Shown here: piece after piece, positions 38,204 to 47,543 of the stretch
Numbering within the stretch: the stretch's first letter is position 1
Layout of the letters: each line of letters opens with the position of its first letter
DNA from: Psychroflexus sp. ALD_RP9
GTDB taxonomy: Bacteria; Bacteroidota; Bacteroidia; Flavobacteriales; Flavobacteriaceae
Direction: 5' to 3'
Assembly (NCBI RefSeq): GCF_017311165.1
Contig: NZ_CP062973.1
Coordinates: 496,001 to 560,000, forward strand
DNA: 64,000 bases
Program-made: the position numbers and the translations under genes
The notes under the pieces: generated by a model
Told to the model about the DNA's origin: nothing
Databases searched by the model: none
Seen by the model: the letters and a program-made list of their open reading frames with translations, nothing else

Positions 38204-40150
38204 TTAAACTTCAAATGTTTTTAAATCTCTATTAATTTCAGTGTTGACAATTTGCGCAAATTCTTCAACTGTCATTTGCCCTAAATCTTCACCACCGTGT
38301 TTTCTTACTGCAATTTTATCAGCTTCAATTTCTTTTTCGCCGATGATGATCATATATGGAATCTTATCCATTTCAGCTTCACGGATTTTTTTACCCATGG
38401 TTTCACTTCTATGATCGACTGCGGCGCGAATTTCGTTATTTTTAAGTAAACTTAAAACTTTTTTAGAATAATTTTCATATTTCTCACTGATTGATAGTAC
38501 AATAGCTTGTTTTGGCATTAACCAAAGCGGAAAATTACCTGCGGTATGTTCTAACAGAATAGCAATAAAACGTTCCATACTACCAAATGGTGCTCTGTGA
38601 ATCATCACTGGTCGGTGCATCTCGTTATCACTGCCTTTATATTCTAACTCAAAACGCTCTGGCAAATTATAGTCTACTTGAATAGTACCAAGTTGCCATT
38701 GTCTTCCTAAAGCGTCTTTAACCATAAAGTCAAGTTTTGGCCCGTAAAATGCCGCTTCTCCTGTTTCTACTACATAGTTTAAACCTTTTTCTTTGGCCGC
38801 GTTTAAAATAGCATCTTCGGCTTTTTGCCAATTCTCTTCACTGCCAATATATTTTTCTTGATTTTCTGGATCGCGTAATGATACTTGAGCCGTAAAGTTT
38901 TCAAAACCTAAAGATCCAAATACATATAAAACTAAATCAATCACTTTTTTAAACTCTTCATCTAATTGATCTGGTGTACAAAAAATATGCGCATCATCTT
39001 GTGTAAAACCGCGCACACGTGTTAAACCGTGCAACTCACCACTTTGCTCATAACGATAAACCGTTCCAAATTCTGCAAAACGTTTGGGTAAATCTCTATA
39101 ACTCCATGATTCTGCATTAAATATTTCGCAGTGATGTGGGCAATTCATCGGTTTTAGGAGATATTCTTCTCCTTCATTTGGCGTCTTGATAGGCTGAAAG
39201 CTATCTTCACCATATTTCGCGTAATGTCCAGAGGTTACATATAATTCCTTTTGACCAATGTGCGGAGATACAACAGCTTCATAGCCAGCTTCTTCCTGGG
39301 CTTTTTTCATGAAATTTTCTAAACGTTCTCGTAATGCCGCACCTTTTGGCAACCATAAAGGTAACCCTTGACCTACTTTTTGTGAAAAAGTAAATAAGCC
39401 TAATTCTTTTCCAAGTTTTCTATGATCGCGCTTTTTAGCTTCCTCTAAAAGTTTTAGATATTCTTTTAATTCTTTTTGCTTTGGGAATGAAATACCGTAA
39501 ATACGCGTTAACTGCTCGTTGTTTTCATCGCCTCGCCAATACGCACCAGCAACACTCATTAATTTTACAGCTTTTATAAACCCAGTATTAGGAATGTGAC
39601 CACCTCGACATAAATCGGTAAAGCTATCGTGATCACAAAAGGTAATATCTCCATCTTTAAGATTTTCAATCAGCTCTACTTTAAAGTGGTTGTTCTCGTT
39701 TTTATAAAACTCAAGCGCCTCATCTTTTGACACTTCTCGCATCTTAAAATCATGCTTACCTCTAGCGATTTCAAGCATACGTTTTTCTATCTTCGGGAAA
39801 TCGTTTTCTGAAATTTTATGGTCTCCTAAATCAACATCATAATAAAACCCGTTTTCTATTGAAGGTCCTATAGTTAACTTAACACCAGGATACAATTCTT
39901 GAATAGCCTGTGCCATAACGTGTGATGTTGAGTGCCAAAAAGCTTGTTTACCTTCGTCGTTTTTAAACGTAAATAATACTAAACTACCGTCGGTGGTTAG
40001 CGGCGTTGTGGTCTCTACAGTTTCATTATTAAATTTTGCAGATATAACTTGCCTTGCTAAACCTTCGCTGATGCTTTGCGCTACTTGAAAAGGAGTTACA
40101 CCATTTTCAAAAGACTTCACGCTACCATCTGGTAATGTAATATTAATCAT
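38204..40150 (-). CDS. thrS: Threonyl-tRNA synthetase
   Basis: A 648-residue class II synthetase that charges tRNA-Thr. An N-terminal TGS domain (residues 1-62) is followed by an editing domain with the zinc-like [10 protein letters not shown] and [10 protein letters not shown] motifs. The catalytic core has a zinc-binding Cys in [14 protein letters not shown] and the motif 3 [18 protein letters not shown], and a C-terminal anticodon-binding domain ends the protein. It heads the infC-rpmI-rplT operon and has a well-formed promoter 17 bases upstream. Confidence 0.97.
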   Translation of the reverse strand: MINITLPDGSVKSFENGVTPFQVAQSISEGLARQVISAKFNNETVETTTPLTTDGSLVLFTFKNDEGKQAFWHSTSHVMAQAIQELYPGVKLTIGPSIENGFYYDVDLGDHKISENDFPKIEKRMLEIARGKHDFKMREVSKDEALEFYKNENNHFKVELIENLKDGDITFCDHDSFTDLCRGGHIPNTGFIKAVKLMSVAGAYWRGDENNEQLTRIYGISFPKQKELKEYLKLLEEAKKRDHRKLGKELGLFTFSQKVGQGLPLWLPKGAALRERLENFMKKAQEEAGYEAVVSPHIGQKELYVTSGHYAKYGEDSFQPIKTPNEGEEYLLKPMNCPHHCEIFNAESWSYRDLPKRFAEFGTVYRYEQSGELHGLTRVRGFTQDDAHIFCTPDQLDEEFKKVIDLVLYVFGSLGFENFTAQVSLRDPENQEKYIGSEENWQKAEDAILNAAKEKGLNYVVETGEAAFYGPKLDFMVKDALGRQWQLGTIQVDYNLPERFELEYKGSDNEMHRPVMIHRAPFGSMERFIAILLEHTAGNFPLWLMPKQAIVLSISEKYENYSKKVLSLLKNNEIRAAVDHRSETMGKKIREAEMDKIPYMIIIGEKEIEADKIAVRKHGGEDLGQMTVEEFAQIVNTEINRDLKTFEV

Positions 40151-40166
40151 GAATATAAATTTTTGG

Positions 40167-40196
40167 CAAAGATACTGAGTAAAATCTTGTTGACAA
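40167..40196 (-). promoter_or_regulatory. Bacteroidota promoter of the thrS operon
   Basis: On the minus strand a TTG (40194-40196) is followed after exactly 19 bases by TATCTTTG (40167-40174), an exact match to the TTG-N19-TAnnTTTG consensus. The predicted transcript starts about ten bases before the thrS ATG, leaving no room for a T-box leader. Confidence 0.7.
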
Positions 40197-40229
40197 GTTT
40201 TTTAATGAGTGGTTTAATTGAAGTCTTAA

Positions 40230-41048
40230 TTAGTTAATTAGTTTCGTTTGTTCAGGAATATTAAATACAGAATGATTAGCCGAAATGAATTTTAGATTTC
40301 TGATACTTGCCTTACCTATAGGCTTTCCATAGATTCCATTTTCTGAAGACCAATTATAAAACTTCCACTGGCTAGCGAACGGCACTTTATCTAAACTAAA
40401 ATAATTATTATACACAATAGCATGTGGTTTTTTTTCAGCTTCATGAGTACTTTGATTAAAGGTTACTATGTAAGCTGCAGCTTTTAACAAATGTGTTTTG
40501 GGGTTGGCATAGACCACATACCAATCGTCTGGTGCATCACCTATTTGAGGTTCAAAACTGAGTTTTGCTGAGTTATAAACTTCTTCCTGAAATAACTTAT
40601 CATCTAAATTCTGCCACTTTGTTCCTTCATCATCAAGTTTAAATGGCATGGCAAAAAAATAAGACCAAGTTAACACATCGAATCGTGCCGACTTATAATT
40701 GGCTGAAGACGGAAATTGATGAAACTGACCTTGATTATAATATATTGATACTCCTTTTGATGTTTCTAAAACTACTTTTGATGAGTTTGTGGTCATACTA
40801 ATTTTTGCGTCTAGCTGCTTTTTTTGTCCTAATTGAAGCTTAATATTAAATTGAACAGCTTCATGATTTTTAAAAGCATCTACGTTATGGCTATGCTGAA
40901 TATTTTTAATTAATTGTTGGGCTTCAGACAATGGATTTTGTTGAGTGACTTCAGTGTTTCTTGTTGTTGATTGAGTTTCATTTTTTGATGAATTATTGCA
41001 TCCTAGACAGACTAAAACCAAAAAACCAAAGAGTTGATATTTTTTCAT
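40230..41048 (-). CDS. DUF6503-type lipoprotein
   Basis: A protein of about 272 residues with a lipoprotein signal (FGFLVLVCLGC, acylated Cys near residue 17), a Ser/Thr/Asn-rich linker, and a beta-rich domain resembling outer-membrane lipoprotein-sorting folds (MTTNSSKVVLETSKGVSIYYNQG, DWYVVYANPKTHLLKAAAYIV). I associate this pattern with DUF6503; the function is unknown. The alternative Met two codons upstream cannot be excluded. It follows the htpG terminator. Confidence 0.7.
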   Translation of the reverse strand: MKKYQLFGFLVLVCLGCNNSSKNETQSTTRNTEVTQQNPLSEAQQLIKNIQHSHNVDAFKNHEAVQFNIKLQLGQKKQLDAKISMTTNSSKVVLETSKGVSIYYNQGQFHQFPSSANYKSARFDVLTWSYFFAMPFKLDDEGTKWQNLDDKLFQEEVYNSAKLSFEPQIGDAPDDWYVVYANPKTHLLKAAAYIVTFNQSTHEAEKKPHAIVYNNYFSLDKVPFASQWKFYNWSSENGIYGKPIGKASIRNLKFISANHSVFNIPEQTKLIN

Positions 41049-41085
41049 GCGCATTATTTTAACAGCATTTCTATACAGTAAAAAT

Positions 41086-41126
41086 AAAAAAGCTGTTTAA
41101 CAATAACTTGCTAAACAGCTTTTTTT
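41086..41126 (-). terminator. Terminator after htpG
   Basis: AAAAAAGCTGTTTA (41086-41099) pairs with TAAACAGCTTTTTT (from 41112), with a 12-base loop. T runs stand on both sides, and it lies 19 bases past the htpG stop. Confidence 0.85.
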
Positions 41127-41144
41127 AAATTTTAAAGATGATTA

Positions 41145-43049
41145 TTACTTAATCGTTTCGAAACTTCTATTAACAAAGTTGGTTAAATCTTCTCCTTTTA
41201 ATAGACCTTGTGCTAGTTTTGCTAAATCTAAAGCTTGTTTAATTTTAGATTGCTTATCATCATCATTTTCAATACTTAAGATTTCTGAAGCTAATGAATG
41301 ATTAGCATTAACAACCAAGTTATACATTTCTGGCATGTTGCCCATACCGAACATTCCGCCGCCGCCAGTTTGCTGCATTTCTTTCATACGTCGCATAAAT
41401 TCTGGCTGTGTAATCATAACTGGGGCCGAATTTGAATCTAAAGCTTCAACCTGAACTGTATATTTTTCTTTTGGTGCAACAGCTTCGTAACTTTCTTTGA
41501 GTTTTTCTTTTTCTTCATCTGAAAGTTTAGAAACTTGCTCTTCTTCTTTTTTAATTAAGTTATCAACATGGTCGCTATCAACACGTACAAAACTGACTTT
41601 TTGTTCTTTAGAACTTTCAATTTTTTGAATTAAGTGTGAAACAATAGGTGAATCGAGTAATAAAACCTCATAACCTTTATCTTGAGCAGCCTTGATGTTA
41701 CTGTGTTGTTCTTCTTTATTAGAAGCATACAATATAACCAGCTTATCATCTTTATCTGTTTGGTGATCTTTAATTTTGGCTTCTAACTCTTCGTAAGTGT
41801 AAAATTTATTGTCAACAGATGGATATAAGGCAAATTTTTGAGCTTTATCATAAAATTTATCTTCAGTTAGCATACCATACTCAATCACAACTTTAATATC
41901 ATTCCATTTCTTTTCGAAATCTTCACGATCATTATTAAAAAGTGACTTTAACTTATCTGCAACTTTACGGGTAATGTAACTAGAAATCTTTTTTACCGCA
42001 CCATCGGCTTGTAAATAAGATCGCGAGACATTTAGTGGGATGTCTGGCGAATCGATTACTCCTCGCAACATAGTTAAAAATTCAGGAACTATACCTTCTA
42101 CATTGTCAGTTACAAAGACTTGATTTTGGTAAAGTTGAATTTTATCTTTTTGCACCGACATGTCGTTAGTTAACTTAGGGAAATACAATATTCCGGTTAA
42201 GTTAAAAGGATAATCTACATTTAAGTGAATATGAAATAAAGGTTCCTCGAACTGCATTGGGTAGAGTTCGCGGTAAAAATTTTTATAATCGTCTTCTTCT
42301 AATTCGTTTGGTTGCTTTGTCCAAGCTGGATCAGGATTATTGATAATGTCATCTACTGTAACCGTTTTAGGTTTTTCGTCTTCTTCCGACGTTTCGGAAG
42401 CGTCTTCGGCTTTTGGAAGCTCTTTTTCTTTAGTACCAAATTTAATTGGCACCGGCATAAACTTATTATATTTGGTTAACAGCTCACGAATTTTCGGTTC
42501 TTCTAAAAATTCTTCTTCATCATCATTAATATGTAAAACAATTTCGGTACCACGATCTTTTTTATCATGCTCTTCTAAGCTAAACTCAGTCGTACCTTCG
42601 CAAGTCCAGTGAGCTGCAGGTTCATCTTTCCATGATTTGGTAAAAATCTCAACCTTTTTAGCCACCATAAAAGCCGAGTAAAAACCTAAACCAAAGTGAC
42701 CGATGATTCCGGTTTCTTTAGCTTCAGAGTCTTTGTATTTTTCAAGGAATTCTTCAGCACCTGAAAATGCTACTTCGTTAATGTACTTTTTTACTTCATC
42801 TTTAGTCATCCCAACACCTTGGTCTATAATATGAAGTGTTTTGTTGTCTTTATTAACTTTGACTTCAATTTTTGGATGACCAATTTCAATTTTAGCTTCT
42901 CCAATTCTGGCTAAATGCTTCAACTTTAAAGTGGCATCAGTTGCATTAGAAATTAATTCACGTAAAAAAATCTCGTGATCGCTGTATAAGAATTTTTTAA
43001 TCAGTGGAAAAATATTTTCTACTGAAACGTTAATATTACCTTTAGACAT
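41145..43049 (-). CDS. htpG: Molecular chaperone HtpG (Hsp90)
   Basis: A 634-residue ATP-dependent cytosolic chaperone. The N-terminal GHKL nucleotide site is intact (LRELISNATDA, DQGVGM, GHFGLGFYSAFMVA). The middle domain carries the NVSRSYLQ region, and the C-terminal dimerisation domain is present without a eukaryotic MEEVD tail. An acidic linker (about residues 215-240) separates the first two domains. The frame opens 31 codons earlier, but the ATG at 43049 gives the usual HtpG start MSKGNINVSVENIF. It is transcribed divergently from the TetR-like gene. Confidence 0.96.
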   Translation of the reverse strand: MSKGNINVSVENIFPLIKKFLYSDHEIFLRELISNATDATLKLKHLARIGEAKIEIGHPKIEVKVNKDNKTLHIIDQGVGMTKDEVKKYINEVAFSGAEEFLEKYKDSEAKETGIIGHFGLGFYSAFMVAKKVEIFTKSWKDEPAAHWTCEGTTEFSLEEHDKKDRGTEIVLHINDDEEEFLEEPKIRELLTKYNKFMPVPIKFGTKEKELPKAEDASETSEEDEKPKTVTVDDIINNPDPAWTKQPNELEEDDYKNFYRELYPMQFEEPLFHIHLNVDYPFNLTGILYFPKLTNDMSVQKDKIQLYQNQVFVTDNVEGIVPEFLTMLRGVIDSPDIPLNVSRSYLQADGAVKKISSYITRKVADKLKSLFNNDREDFEKKWNDIKVVIEYGMLTEDKFYDKAQKFALYPSVDNKFYTYEELEAKIKDHQTDKDDKLVILYASNKEEQHSNIKAAQDKGYEVLLLDSPIVSHLIQKIESSKEQKVSFVRVDSDHVDNLIKKEEEQVSKLSDEEKEKLKESYEAVAPKEKYTVQVEALDSNSAPVMITQPEFMRRMKEMQQTGGGGMFGMGNMPEMYNLVVNANHSLASEILSIENDDDKQSKIKQALDLAKLAQGLLKGEDLTNFVNRSFETIK

Positions 43050-43183
43050 AATTATAATTTTTATATCAACACATGGCAAAGTAAATACCAAGTTGAAATA
43101 TGTGACAACTTGACACTTAAAAGTGACAATCAGATTTAACAAAAGATTTTGTTTAAACTTATAGCAAAAATATTAAACAGTCT

Positions 43184-43191
43184 TATCTTTG
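43184..43191 (+). promoter_or_regulatory. -7 element of the TetR-like/UbiB operon promoter
   Basis: TATCTTTG is an exact TAnnTTTG match 16 bases before the TetR-like gene. The nearest TTTG (43148-43151) is 32 bases away, too far for a standard -33 element, so only the -7 half is called. Confidence 0.45.
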
Positions 43192-43207
43192 TAAAAAGCT
43201 TATAAAT

Positions 43208-43879
43208 ATGGCAGCTAAATCAACATCTAAAAGCAAAAAAAAAATATCTAAACACGATTTATTAAGTTTTTACATGGACCATGTTTTAGAACATGAAATG
43301 CATCCTAAATCGGTTTATAAATTTGCAAAAAACAACAATTTTAAAGAGCAAGATTTTTATCAGTTTTACGGAAGTATCAATGCGTTGCGTAAAGATATTT
43401 GGTCTCAATTTTACTTAAACGCTTCACAACTTCTTGAGAATAACGAAGAGGTTGATGCATACAGCAGCCGTGAGAAAATGCTTACGTTTTTTTATACTTT
43501 ATTTGAAATTTTTACAGCAAATAGAAGCTACATCATTTATGTTTTAGATGAACATGATGATAAATTGAAAAATTTAGAACAGCTTAAAGAACTTAGGAAA
43601 CACATCAAAACATTCGCTACAGAATTAATTGAAGACGATAACGACGAAAAGCAAAATAATTTACTCAAAAAGAACACCAAAATATATTCTGAAGGTGCTT
43701 GGATTCAATTTCTATTCTTGCTAAAATTTTGGAAAGATGATAATTCTGCCAATTTTGAAAAAACAGATGTTGCCATAGAAAAATCTGTAAACACCATTTT
43801 TGATGTTTTCGACAATACACCATTAGATAAGGTTTTTGATTTTGGGAAATTTATTTATAAAGAAGTTGTAAAAGCCTAG
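43208..43879 (+). CDS. TetR-like regulator
   Basis: A 223-residue all-helical protein with a basic, lysine-rich N-terminus and a TetR-type DNA-binding head (about residues 12-60: ISKHDLLSFYMDHVLEH, SVYKFAKNNNFKEQDFYQFYGSINALRKDIW), followed by a ligand/dimer domain. The helix-turn-helix is divergent, so DNA binding is likely but not certain. Its stop is immediately followed by the ATG of the UbiB-family kinase gene with no gap, a strong sign of a functional pair. Confidence 0.75.
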   Translation: MAAKSTSKSKKKISKHDLLSFYMDHVLEHEMHPKSVYKFAKNNNFKEQDFYQFYGSINALRKDIWSQFYLNASQLLENNEEVDAYSSREKMLTFFYTLFEIFTANRSYIIYVLDEHDDKLKNLEQLKELRKHIKTFATELIEDDNDEKQNNLLKKNTKIYSEGAWIQFLFLLKFWKDDNSANFEKTDVAIEKSVNTIFDVFDNTPLDKVFDFGKFIYKEVVKA

Positions 43880-45187
43880 ATGAAAACATTAGACAAAATA
43901 CCAACAAGTAAATTAAGTAGAACTTCTAAATTAGTTTCTACAGGTGCTAAAATTGGGAAAAACTATCTTAAATACTACGGTAAAAAGACATTTAATCCAA
44001 ACACGACGCGTGAAGAACTTGACCAAAGTAATGCGAGCGATATTTATGATAGCTTAAAAAGTTTAAAAGGTAGTGCATTAAAGGTAGCGCAAATGTTATC
44101 TATGGAAAAAAGCTTGCTACCAGATGCTTATGTTGAAAAATTTAGCTTGTCACAATTTAGCGTACCGCCATTGTCGGCACCATTAGTTAGAAAAACATTT
44201 AAAAAATACTTAGATCAATATCCTGAAGAAATCTTTGATGAATTTACGAAAGATTCTGTTAATGCGGCAAGTATTGGCCAAGTACACAAAGCAACCAAAG
44301 ATGGTCGTGAATTAGCTGTTAAAATACAGTATCCTGGCGTAGCTGATAGTATTGGTTCAGATTTAGCCTTAGTTAAACCAATTGCAATGCGTATGTTTAA
44401 CATTAAAGGAAAGGATTCTGAGAAATACTTTAAAGAAATTGAAGACAAACTCCTTGAAGAAACTGATTATATTTTAGAGGTTGAACAAAGCCAACGTATT
44501 TCTGAAGCTTGCCAAGCAATTCCAAATCTTAAGTTTCCAAAATACTATCCTGAACTTTCTAGTGAACGCATTATCACAATGGATTGGATGCACGGACAGC
44601 ATTTAAGCGAGTTTACAAAAACCAAGTTTACGCAAGAACAAGGCAATAAAATTGGTCAAACACTTTGGAATTTCTATATGTTTCAAATTCATCATCTGAA
44701 AGAAGTTCATGCCGACCCACATCCTGGAAATTTTTTAATCGATAAGAATTACAACTTAATTGCTATTGATTTTGGCTGTATTAAAGTTATTCCAAATCAA
44801 TTTTACACACCTTATTTTGAATTAGCAGAACCAAAAAATATAGATAATCCTGAAATTTTTGAAAATAAATTGAGGGAGCTAGAGATATTACGAGAGGATG
44901 ATCAACCAAATGAAGTAGCCTATTTTTCAAAATTATTTCATGAAATGCTGAGCTTGTTTACTAAACCTTTTCATAGTGAAGAATTTGATTTTGGTGACGA
45001 TGAGTTTTGGCAACAGGTTTCAAATTTAAGCGAAAAATATTCTAGTGATAAAGAACTGAGAAAAATGAATGGTAATCGCGGAAGTAAACATTTCTTATAT
45101 ATAAATAGAACTTTTTTTGGTCTTTATAATTTACTAAATGACTTGAAAGCTAAAGTCTCTATAAATGATTACAAACGCTATATATAA
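43880..45187 (+). CDS. AarF/UbiB-family (ABC1/ADCK) atypical kinase
   Basis: A 435-residue protein of the UbiB protein-kinase-like family, linked to ubiquinone/menaquinone lipid handling in other organisms. The Ala-rich nucleotide loop is VNAASIGQVHKA (residues 128-139), with a catalytic HADPHPGNF and a DFG-equivalent AIDFGCIKV. The KxGQ inhibitory motif reads K68-V-A-Q71, with Ala for Gly. The ATG abuts the TetR-like gene stop. No C-terminal membrane helix is evident, so the protein may be soluble. A terminator follows. Confidence 0.88.
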   Translation: MKTLDKIPTSKLSRTSKLVSTGAKIGKNYLKYYGKKTFNPNTTREELDQSNASDIYDSLKSLKGSALKVAQMLSMEKSLLPDAYVEKFSLSQFSVPPLSAPLVRKTFKKYLDQYPEEIFDEFTKDSVNAASIGQVHKATKDGRELAVKIQYPGVADSIGSDLALVKPIAMRMFNIKGKDSEKYFKEIEDKLLEETDYILEVEQSQRISEACQAIPNLKFPKYYPELSSERIITMDWMHGQHLSEFTKTKFTQEQGNKIGQTLWNFYMFQIHHLKEVHADPHPGNFLIDKNYNLIAIDFGCIKVIPNQFYTPYFELAEPKNIDNPEIFENKLRELEILREDDQPNEVAYFSKLFHEMLSLFTKPFHSEEFDFGDDEFWQQVSNLSEKYSSDKELRKMNGNRGSKHFLYINRTFFGLYNLLNDLKAKVSINDYKRYI

Positions 45188-45212
45188 AAGTTTTATTGGT
45201 TAGGTTGGTTGG

Positions 45213-45255
45213 GAAAACGCCCTTAAATTTATTGCAATTTGGGCGTTTTCTTTTT
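45213..45255 (+). terminator. Terminator of the TetR-like/UbiB operon
   Basis: GAAAACGCCC (45213-45222) pairs with GGGCGTTTTC (45241-45250) followed by TTTTT; an inner AAATT/AATTT pair extends the stem. It lies 25 bases past the kinase stop. Confidence 0.88.
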
Positions 45256-45289
45256 AAATAATTAATAATAAAAAGTTTTCATTTTACGT

Positions 45290-45312
45290 ATATTGCAATT
45301 AAAAAGCAATAT
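45290..45312. repeat. Inverted repeat just upstream of the FabH-like gene
   Basis: ATATTGC (45290-45296) and GCAATAT (45306-45312) are perfect inverted copies separated by 9 bases, ending 2 bases before the start codon. The left arm overlaps a possible -7 box. It could be an operator for a lipid-responsive regulator or a weak hairpin in the leader. Confidence 0.4.
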
Positions 45313-45314
45313 AA

Positions 45315-46322
45315 ATGTACAATTCTACTATAAAAGGACTAGGTAAATATTTACCTGAACAAGTTGTTACTAATGAAGATTTGTCTAAAATTATGGACAC
45401 TAGTGATGAATGGATTCAGGAAAGAACAGGAATTAAAGAGCGACGTCACATCAAAAAAAACACAGGCGACTCTACTGCAACAATGGGCGCTAAAGCAGCT
45501 AGAATTGCAATAGAACGTGCTGGAATAGATAAAAACGATATCGATTTAATAATTTTTGCAACTTTAAGTCCAGATTATTACTTCCCAGGTTGTGGTGTTC
45601 AAGTACAAGATATTTTAGAAATAAAGACATGTCCTGCCTTAGATATTAGAAATCAATGTAGTGGGTTTATTTACGGGGTTTCAGTAGCAGATCAGTTTAT
45701 CAAAACAGGTATGTATAAAAATATTTTATTGATTGGAAGTGAAAATCATAGCGGTGGTTTAGATTTTACAACAAGAGGACGAAATGTTTCGGTAATATTT
45801 GGAGATGGTGCTGGTGCTGCAATTATTAGCCGAAGTGAAAACAATGGTAAAATTTTATCTACTCATCTACACTCAGAAGGTAAGTTTGCCAAGGAACTTT
45901 CTCTGATTGGCCCATCAACCGAATATTGGGTTCCGCAAATCATTAAAGAAAATCCACAAGAAAATATCCCTTATTATCCTTACATGAACGGACAGTTGGT
46001 ATTTAAAAATGCAGTAGTTCGATTTGCTGAAGTTATAAATGAAGGACTTCAAGCGAATAACTTAAAAGCTGCAGATATTGATATGTTTATTCCTCATCAA
46101 GCCAACTTGAGAATTTCGCAGTTTATTCAAAAAAAATTTAGTTTAAATGATAATCAAGTTTATAATAACATTCAGAAATATGGTAATACCACAGCAGCTT
46201 CTATACCTATTGCTTTAACTGAAGCTTGGGAAAAAGGAAAAATTAATTCTGGAGATTTAGTTATTTTGGCGGCTTTTGGAAGTGGCTTTACTTGGGGAAG
46301 CGCTTTAATTCGTTGGAACTAA
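45315..46322 (+). CDS. 3-oxoacyl-ACP synthase III-like condensing enzyme (FabH family)
   Basis: A 335-residue thiolase-fold enzyme that starts fatty acid chains, or a related ketosynthase. The catalytic triad is visible: C115 in IRNQCSGFIYG, His in FIPHQANLRI and Asn in KYGNTTAASIP. A distinctive segment (SLIGPSTEYWVPQIIKENPQENIPYY, abbreviated) enlarges the middle compared with E. coli FabH. It stands alone instead of in a fab operon, so it may be a paralogue with specialised acyl-CoA preference. The ATG and an IR lie upstream and a hairpin downstream. Confidence 0.88.
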   Translation: MYNSTIKGLGKYLPEQVVTNEDLSKIMDTSDEWIQERTGIKERRHIKKNTGDSTATMGAKAARIAIERAGIDKNDIDLIIFATLSPDYYFPGCGVQVQDILEIKTCPALDIRNQCSGFIYGVSVADQFIKTGMYKNILLIGSENHSGGLDFTTRGRNVSVIFGDGAGAAIISRSENNGKILSTHLHSEGKFAKELSLIGPSTEYWVPQIIKENPQENIPYYPYMNGQLVFKNAVVRFAEVINEGLQANNLKAADIDMFIPHQANLRISQFIQKKFSLNDNQVYNNIQKYGNTTAASIPIALTEAWEKGKINSGDLVILAAFGSGFTWGSALIRWN

Positions 46323-46331
46323 AAATAAAAA

Positions 46332-46355
46332 AAGGGATGGTAAAAACCATCCCTT
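46332..46355. terminator. Shared terminator between FabH-like and globin-like genes
   Basis: AAGGGATGG (46332-46340) and CCATCCCTT (46347-46355) form a perfect 9-base stem with a 6-base loop. The strong T tract is on the minus strand, so it mainly terminates the globin-like gene and secondarily the FabH-like gene. Confidence 0.85.
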
Positions 46356-46379
46356 AATTAACACAACAAAAACAAAACA

Positions 46380-46967
46380 TTATTGGGGATCTTGAACAAT
46401 TGGTGCTCTAAGTGATTCAAGTACTTCAACAACTTCGTTAATTATTTCTGGATCAGTTACACCATTTAAGGCAGCAGCTTGCCCAACATAACTTACAAAT
46501 TTATCGTAATCTCCATTATCAGCTTTCACCCCCATTCTAGGATTTTGCTCTGGATCATGAGCTTCAACCATATTCAAACCATTGTATGTATTGGTTTCGC
46601 CTCCACCAGTATTGGCAGAGAAAAAATCAGTTAGATTATCACTTAAAACAGCAACATTCGTTTCATTTCCAGCAGAAACTTCAGCTAGTATTGGTGCAAA
46701 ATGTGCACCTAAGTTACCTTCTTCTTCAGCGATAACATCTGACACAATTAAAACTATAGTAGAATCGACAACTGAACGATAACTTAGTCTTCCTTGCTCG
46801 ATCATTTTATTTGGATCATTTGGGTCTGTCACCATAGTAGTTCCTCCCAATTTATCGTAAAGCGTTTGCTCTGTTACGGTATTGTTAGCATCATCGTCAT
46901 CGCTACAAGCAGTAAATATGCCCGCAACAGCTAGTAAGGTTAATAAACTTTTTTTGTAGTTAGTCAT
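46380..46967 (-). CDS. Lipoprotein with a predicted group I truncated haemoglobin domain
   Basis: A 195-residue lipoprotein: signal and lipobox ending at C21, then an acidic SDDDD linker. The mature part follows truncated-globin landmarks: YDKLGG at residues 37-42 (N-terminal pre-A/A-helix signature), LSDNLTDFFSANTGG at 108-122 (E-helix region with Gly-Gly), YNGLNMVEAH at 128-137, whose H137 aligns with the proximal haem His, and a final helix EIINEVVEVLESLRAPIV. An insertion lies after the YDKLGG motif. Haem binding is inferred. Export of a truncated globin to the envelope is unusual. It follows the gene for a small membrane protein by 23 bases. Confidence 0.7.
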   Translation of the reverse strand: MTNYKKSLLTLLAVAGIFTACSDDDDANNTVTEQTLYDKLGGTTMVTDPNDPNKMIEQGRLSYRSVVDSTIVLIVSDVIAEEEGNLGAHFAPILAEVSAGNETNVAVLSDNLTDFFSANTGGGETNTYNGLNMVEAHDPEQNPRMGVKADNGDYDKFVSYVGQAAALNGVTDPEIINEVVEVLESLRAPIVQDPQ

Positions 46968-46990
46968 AAGTAATATATTTAGGATTAATA

Positions 46991-47425
46991 TTATTTAAAA
47001 ATTCGTTGAACGCCTTTAGAGAAGTGATATGCGAAACTATTTTGATCTACGGGACACACTTTTCGCTGTGCAAGACTATCGGATAATTTGTATAATTTTG
47101 GATGAAGATTTGTGTTCTTATCTATTTGAGATACTATATCTTGAGATTGTAAATACCGATTATCATAAAAAAAAACTAAGACACCAGTATCATTATTAAT
47201 TCTCCAAGATTTTACTGCTGGAAGAGATTTCAATTGCGATTTTATTTGATTTTCTGTGTTTCTATCTAATGAAGACTCGAAATCTATACGGCTGATTTGA
47301 AGTGTTGGATTATCTATTGATTCTGGTGTAACATTTATAATATGAACTATTAAAATAATAACTAGAATAAAGAAACTTGCAAAAAGTCCTATTGCGGTAC
47401 GTTTTAATAACTTGCGAACATTCAT
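46991..47425 (-). CDS. Small membrane-anchored protein with a possible HMA-like fold
   Basis: A 144-residue protein with one N-terminal membrane span (about residues 12-30) and a periplasmic part whose pattern (ISRIDFESSLD, a helix, VKSWRINNDTGVLVFFYDN, a helix) resembles the beta-alpha-beta-beta-alpha-beta fold of heavy-metal-associated domains. The metal-binding CxxC is absent; a single Cys lies near residue 122. It probably shares an operon with the globin-like lipoprotein. The HMA resemblance is by eye and weak. Confidence 0.55.
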   Translation of the reverse strand: MNVRKLLKRTAIGLFASFFILVIILIVHIINVTPESIDNPTLQISRIDFESSLDRNTENQIKSQLKSLPAVKSWRINNDTGVLVFFYDNRYLQSQDIVSQIDKNTNLHPKLYKLSDSLAQRKVCPVDQNSFAYHFSKGVQRIFK

Positions 47426-47515
47426 GATACATGCTTTTATTGTGATAAAAGTATTTACGAGAATAATCGCTAAGCGGTTTAATTTTAGAGTATAAAAACT
47501 TTTAAAAAAAAGAAA

Positions 47516-47543
47516 AAGGAGTTAAAAAAAGATTTAACTCCTT
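47516..47543 (-). terminator. Orphan terminator-like hairpin
   Basis: AAGGAGTTAAA (47516-47526) and TTTAACTCCTT (47533-47543) form a perfect 11-base stem with a 6-base loop. On the minus strand it runs into CTTTTTCTTTTTTTTT-type sequence, an excellent terminator. No annotated minus-strand gene lies upstream of it; both neighbouring genes point away from the 261-base gap. The gap shows nothing else except one 21-codon minus-strand frame that may be chance. Confidence 0.65.

Noticed and set aside
43050..43142. 31-codon upstream extension of htpG
   Set aside because: HtpG proteins begin with the MSKGNINVSVENIF-like segment encoded from 43049; the extension lies in the promoter region.
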